DNA of 8,836 nt, taken from CAYUYM01 sp964449305 (GTDB taxonomy: Bacteria; Bacteroidota; Ignavibacteria; SZUA-365; CAYQST01). The number at the start of each line of letters is the position of its first letter. Positions within the stretch are counted from its first letter, which is position 1. The position numbers were made by a program, and so were the translations under genes. The stretch lies in contig CAYUYM010000141.1 in assembly GCA_964449305.1 (NCBI GenBank), forward strand, positions 1 through 8,836, read 5' to 3'. The notes beneath the pieces are model-generated. The model saw nothing but the letters and a program-made list of their open reading frames with translations. It made no database searches and was not told the DNA's origin. Below are positions 7,119-8,836 of this stretch, piece after piece.

Positions 7119-7141
7119 CATTCCCGGATGTTGTACATTTG
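7111..7141 (+). promoter_or_regulatory. Putative promoter of the PLP-enzyme gene
   Basis: TACATTTG at 7134-7141 is an exact TAnnTTTG match and is identical to the box at 1246-1253. The -33 element is poor: TGG at 7111-7113 sits at the proper 20-base distance, while a better TTG (7115-7117, in a TTGACA) is only 16 bases upstream. Transcription would begin near 7147, right at the hairpin at 7146-7167. Confidence 0.5.
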
Positions 7142-7145
7142 AGGC

Positions 7146-7167
7146 CGATCCTGATGCAACAGGATCG
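7146..7167 (+). repeat. Perfect 8-bp inverted repeat at the 5' end of the PLP-enzyme transcript
   Basis: CGATCCTG (7146-7153) and CAGGATCG (7160-7167) are exact reverse complements separated by six bases (ATGCAA). The hairpin begins about five bases after the -7 box and ends 40 bases before the GTG start. It could be a repressor operator in DNA or a 5' stem-loop in RNA. It is not followed by a T-run, so it is not a terminator. Confidence 0.6.
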
Positions 7168-7197
7168 CAATCGACGATTCATTTCTCATTCGATCAT

Positions 7198-7203
7198 GGA
7201 GGA
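7198..7203 (+). promoter_or_regulatory. Shine-Dalgarno deciding a GTG start
   Basis: GGAGGA lies three bases before GTG at 7207 (GGAGG with four-base spacing, the same as for accB). It supports GTG as the start; the protein from there begins at the family's usual N-terminus. Confidence 0.75.
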
Positions 7204-7206
7204 CAC

Positions 7207-8391
7207 GTGAAGAACATCCGCACCTTTTCGCCCGACACCCAGGTGGTGCATGCCGGCATCGACGAATACGAATTCGGGGCCGTGGTGCCGCCGATCTACC
7301 AGACCTCGACCTTCAAGTTCAGGAACGTGGACCACGGGGCGAACCTTTTCAACGGGACGGAGGAAGGATTCATCTACACTCGCATGCGCAATCCCACCGT
7401 GGAGGCCATGGAGAACGCCGTCGCCGTTTTGGAGAACGGATACAAGGCGCTTGGCTGCGGCTCGGGCATGGCGGCGATCCACACGGCCTTCGTCGCGCTG
7501 GTGCAGGCAGGTGACCATGTGGTGTGCAGCGAATCCGTGTACGGTGCCACCGCCACACTGCTGGTGAACATCGGCGTGCGGATGGGTGTGGAAACAACCT
7601 TTGTCGACACCTCGGATCTCGCGGCCGTGAAGGCGGCGGTGAAGCCTAACACGCGGGTGATCTTTGTCGAGACGCCTGGCAACCCGACGCTCGTGATCAG
7701 CGATCTGCCGGCCATCGCGGACATCGCGCATGCACAGGGCGCATCGCTCGTGGTCGACAACACCTTCATGAGTCCCCTTCTACAGCAGCCTTTCGCGCTG
7801 GGTGCGGATGTGGTGGTGCACAGCATGACGAAGTTCCTCAACGGCCATGCCGACGTGGTGGCAGGCATCATCGTGGTGAAGGATGCGGAGCAGTACGCGC
7901 ATTTCCGCAAGACCCTCAACCAGGTTGGCGGCACCATCGACCCGTTCAACTCCTTCCTGGTGCACCGTGGCATCAAGACACTGGCGATCCGCATGGAGCG
8001 GCACTGCCAGTCGGCGATGATCGTCGCAGAGCATCTCGAGGCCCATCCCGCCGTGGACCGCGTCTTCTACCCCGGGCTTCCGAGCCATCCCCAGTACGAT
8101 CTGGCCCGCCGCCAGATGAAGGCTCCCGGCGGCATGATCGCCCTCGAGCTCAAGGGCGGGCTGGCCGCAGGCAGGGTGATGATGGACAACGTGCACATGT
8201 TCCAGCTGGCCGTGAGCCTCGGAGGTGTGGAATCCCTCATCCAGCATCCGGCGTCGATGACGCACGCCAACATGGGGCCCGAGCAGCGTCTCCAGGCGAA
8301 GATCACCGACGGACTCGTGCGCATTTCCGTGGGCATCGAGGATGTGCAGGATCTGATCGCGGATCTTGACCACGCACTCGCCCAGGTGTGA
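7207..8391 (+). CDS. PLP-dependent Cys/Met-metabolism enzyme (methionine gamma-lyase/cystathionine lyase/sulfhydrylase family)
   Basis: The 394-residue protein is a full-length member of the Cys/Met metabolism PLP-enzyme family, cytoplasmic and normally tetrameric. Visible active-site features are: YTRMRNPT (Y58 and R60, which bind the PLP phosphate of the neighbouring subunit), GCGSGMAAI (83-91), SVYGAT with the ring-stacking Y112, ETPGNPT with N159, VDNTF with D184 pairing the pyridine nitrogen, SMTKFLNGH with the Schiff-base lysine K209, SLGGVESL (337-344), and R372, which holds the substrate carboxylate. The reaction (methionine gamma-elimination, cystathionine cleavage, or sulfhydrylation of an O-acylhomoserine) is not fixed by these. 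Classical methionine gamma-lyases have Cys two residues after the active Tyr; here it is A114. The start is GTG with a strong Shine-Dalgarno. It has its own promoter and leader and is not obviously part of the envelope cluster 88 bases upstream. Confidence 0.95.
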   Translation: MKNIRTFSPDTQVVHAGIDEYEFGAVVPPIYQTSTFKFRNVDHGANLFNGTEEGFIYTRMRNPTVEAMENAVAVLENGYKALGCGSGMAAIHTAFVALVQAGDHVVCSESVYGATATLLVNIGVRMGVETTFVDTSDLAAVKAAVKPNTRVIFVETPGNPTLVISDLPAIADIAHAQGASLVVDNTFMSPLLQQPFALGADVVVHSMTKFLNGHADVVAGIIVVKDAEQYAHFRKTLNQVGGTIDPFNSFLVHRGIKTLAIRMERHCQSAMIVAEHLEAHPAVDRVFYPGLPSHPQYDLARRQMKAPGGMIALELKGGLAAGRVMMDNVHMFQLAVSLGGVESLIQHPASMTHANMGPEQRLQAKITDGLVRISVGIEDVQDLIADLDHALAQV

Positions 8392-8417
8392 TGCCCGGGG
8401 CATTTCGTGGTTTTTTT
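8391..8417 (+). terminator. Possible intrinsic terminator after the PLP-enzyme gene
   Basis: The palindrome ATGCCCGGGGCAT (8391-8403) can form a 5-bp stem with a 3-base loop, and a run of seven T follows at 8411-8417. The seven bases between stem and T-run and the short stem make it a weak candidate. It overlaps the stop codon by one base. Confidence 0.35.
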
Positions 8418-8425
8418 CATACGAC

Positions 8426-8457
8426 TTGCATAAGTGGCTGATTTCTCAATATATTTG
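8426..8457 (+). promoter_or_regulatory. Putative Bacteroidota-type promoter of rpsU
   Basis: TTG at 8426-8428 is followed after 21 bases by TATATTTG at 8450-8457, an exact TAnnTTTG match. The surrounding 8405-8460 stretch is markedly AT-rich compared with the rest of the window. Transcription would begin near 8463, leaving a leader of about 36 bases. Confidence 0.65.
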
Positions 8458-8485
8458 GGACCGTTCACGTTTCATCCATTCCACC

Positions 8486-8492
8486 AAAGGAG
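8486..8492 (+). promoter_or_regulatory. Strong Shine-Dalgarno of rpsU before a TTG start
   Basis: AAAGGAG sits six bases before TTG at 8499. It decides the start, since alignment of the S21 N-terminus requires initiation at this TTG. In Flavobacterium, rpsU is known as a gene that keeps a strong Shine-Dalgarno for autoregulation by S21. Confidence 0.75.
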
Positions 8493-8498
8493 ATCTAC

Positions 8499-8690
8499 TT
8501 GATAGGCGTCATTGTTCAGGAAAACGAACCGATCGATCGCGCGATCAAACATTTCAAGAAAAAATACGAGCGTTCCGGCATTCTGAAGGAATTCAAGAAG
8601 CGGGCGTATTTCACCAAGCCCTCCATCAAGAAACGCATGAAGAAGATGAAGGCGATCCGTCGCGCGAAGAGAACCGACGAAACCAACTAG
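8499..8690 (+). CDS. rpsU: 30S ribosomal protein S21
   Basis: This 63-residue, strongly basic protein matches bacterial S21, which sits on the 30S platform next to the anti-Shine-Dalgarno end of 16S rRNA and helps in initiation. The diagnostic N-terminal segment ENEPIDRAIKHFKKKYERSG (8-27) and the later motif RAYFTKPSIKKR (35-46) line up without gaps with FCB S21 proteins. That alignment places the initiator at the TTG codon, not at any ATG. The C-terminal tail (KAIRRAKRTDETN) is short and basic, and I see no tyrosine in it. The gene is probably a single transcription unit with its own promoter. The 54 bases after the stop, up to the next start, contain no convincing terminator, so read-through into the next gene is possible. 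Confidence 0.95.
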   Translation: MIGVIVQENEPIDRAIKHFKKKYERSGILKEFKKRAYFTKPSIKKRMKKMKAIRRAKRTDETN

Positions 8691-8744
8691 CAGCTCCTTT
8701 TTCCGTTTCGCTTCCGCATGACTCCAGCTTCCGGCGAGGAGTGA

Positions 8745-8836
8745 TTGCCACCACTGTTCGAGACGAAGTTGGATAATCCCCTGATTTATCAGACCATGGC
8801 CGACGGCACGGTCAAACAGGTCAACCCATTCACCGG
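8745..8836 (+). CDS. 5' end of a gene cut by the window edge; possibly a GalT/HIT-like DUF4921 protein
   Basis: An open frame bounded upstream by TGA at 8742-8744 runs off the right edge. Possible starts are TTG at 8745, with GAGGAG (8736-8741) just upstream, TTG at 8769, or ATG at 8796. The readable protein contains IYQTMADGTVKQVNPFTG, which recalls the N-terminus of DUF4921 proteins (galactose-1-phosphate uridylyltransferase-like, HIT superfamily); this is from memory of family sequences. The conserved-looking part begins before the ATG at 8796, which favours one of the TTG codons. Only about 30 residues are visible, so the function is tentative. Confidence 0.5.
   Translation, partial: MPPLFETKLDNPLIYQTMADGTVKQVNPFT

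Noticed and set aside
6147..7121. 324-residue open frame on the minus strand
   Set aside because: It is a His/Arg/Gly-rich shadow opposite the outer-membrane barrel gene, with no motif and no ribosome binding site.
1251..7123. Shared TTGACATTC at 1251-1259 and 7115-7123 as a common regulatory element
   Set aside because: It lies downstream of the -7 box in one case and upstream in the other, so a shared function is unlikely; a 9-base match in two AT-richer intergenic regions can be chance.
7142..7206. SAM riboswitch in front of the Cys/Met enzyme gene
   Set aside because: The leader is only about 60 bases and holds one simple hairpin; I could not find the conserved core or pseudoknot strands of SAM-II or other SAM riboswitches.
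1..8836. Mobile element, CRISPR array, phage, tRNA or toxin-antitoxin genes
   Set aside because: No terminal repeats, regularly spaced repeats, transposase or integrase motifs, tRNA-like folds or small paired toxin-antitoxin genes were seen; all space is taken by the listed genes.

Overview
The window (8,836 bases, GC-rich) looks like ordinary chromosome of a bacterium in the Bacteroidota/Chlorobi/Ignavibacteria (FCB) group, possibly a GC-rich Kapabacteria- or Ignavibacteria-like lineage. Four lines of sequence evidence support this. (1) Intergenic regions carry -7 boxes of the TAnnTTTG type (TACATTTG twice, TATATTTG once, and TAACTTTA on the minus strand), three of them with a TTG 20-21 bases upstream, as in Bacteroidota sigma-ABfr promoters. 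(2) Two exported proteins have glutamine directly after the predicted signal-peptidase site. (3) The S21, EF-P and BCCP proteins resemble FCB versions. (4) A TonB-receptor-like outer-membrane barrel is present. The exact lineage is an inference.

Layout. Positions 26-1077 (minus strand) hold efp followed 29 bases later by accB, a translation-factor/fatty-acid-synthesis operon whose usual third member, accC, would lie beyond the left edge. A 225-base divergent intergenic region (1078-1302) holds one promoter for efp-accB and one for the rightward cluster. Positions 1303-7118 (plus strand) hold five tightly spaced genes for cell-envelope proteins: a membrane-anchored L,D-transpeptidase, a two-domain lipoprotein, a secreted helical protein of unknown function, a FemAB/GNAT-type acyltransferase and a plug-plus-barrel outer-membrane protein. 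Two gene pairs overlap by a few bases, so the set is probably one transcript. Positions 7207-8391 hold a PLP enzyme of the Cys/Met-metabolism family (methionine gamma-lyase/cystathionine lyase/sulfhydrylase group) with its own promoter and a perfect 8-bp hairpin at the predicted 5' end of its mRNA. Positions 8499-8690 hold rpsU (ribosomal protein S21), with a strong Shine-Dalgarno sequence and a TTG start. The right edge cuts a further plus-strand gene.

How the genes work together. efp-accB and rpsU are housekeeping. The five-gene block is the only part with room for new biology: periplasmic cell-wall cross-linking, a lipoprotein, a secreted helical protein, an acyltransferase and an outer-membrane barrel are co-transcribed, but the substrate and the shared task cannot be read from the sequence. 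I see no mobile element, CRISPR array, RNA gene or phage gene, and no stretch over 300 bases without a gene.
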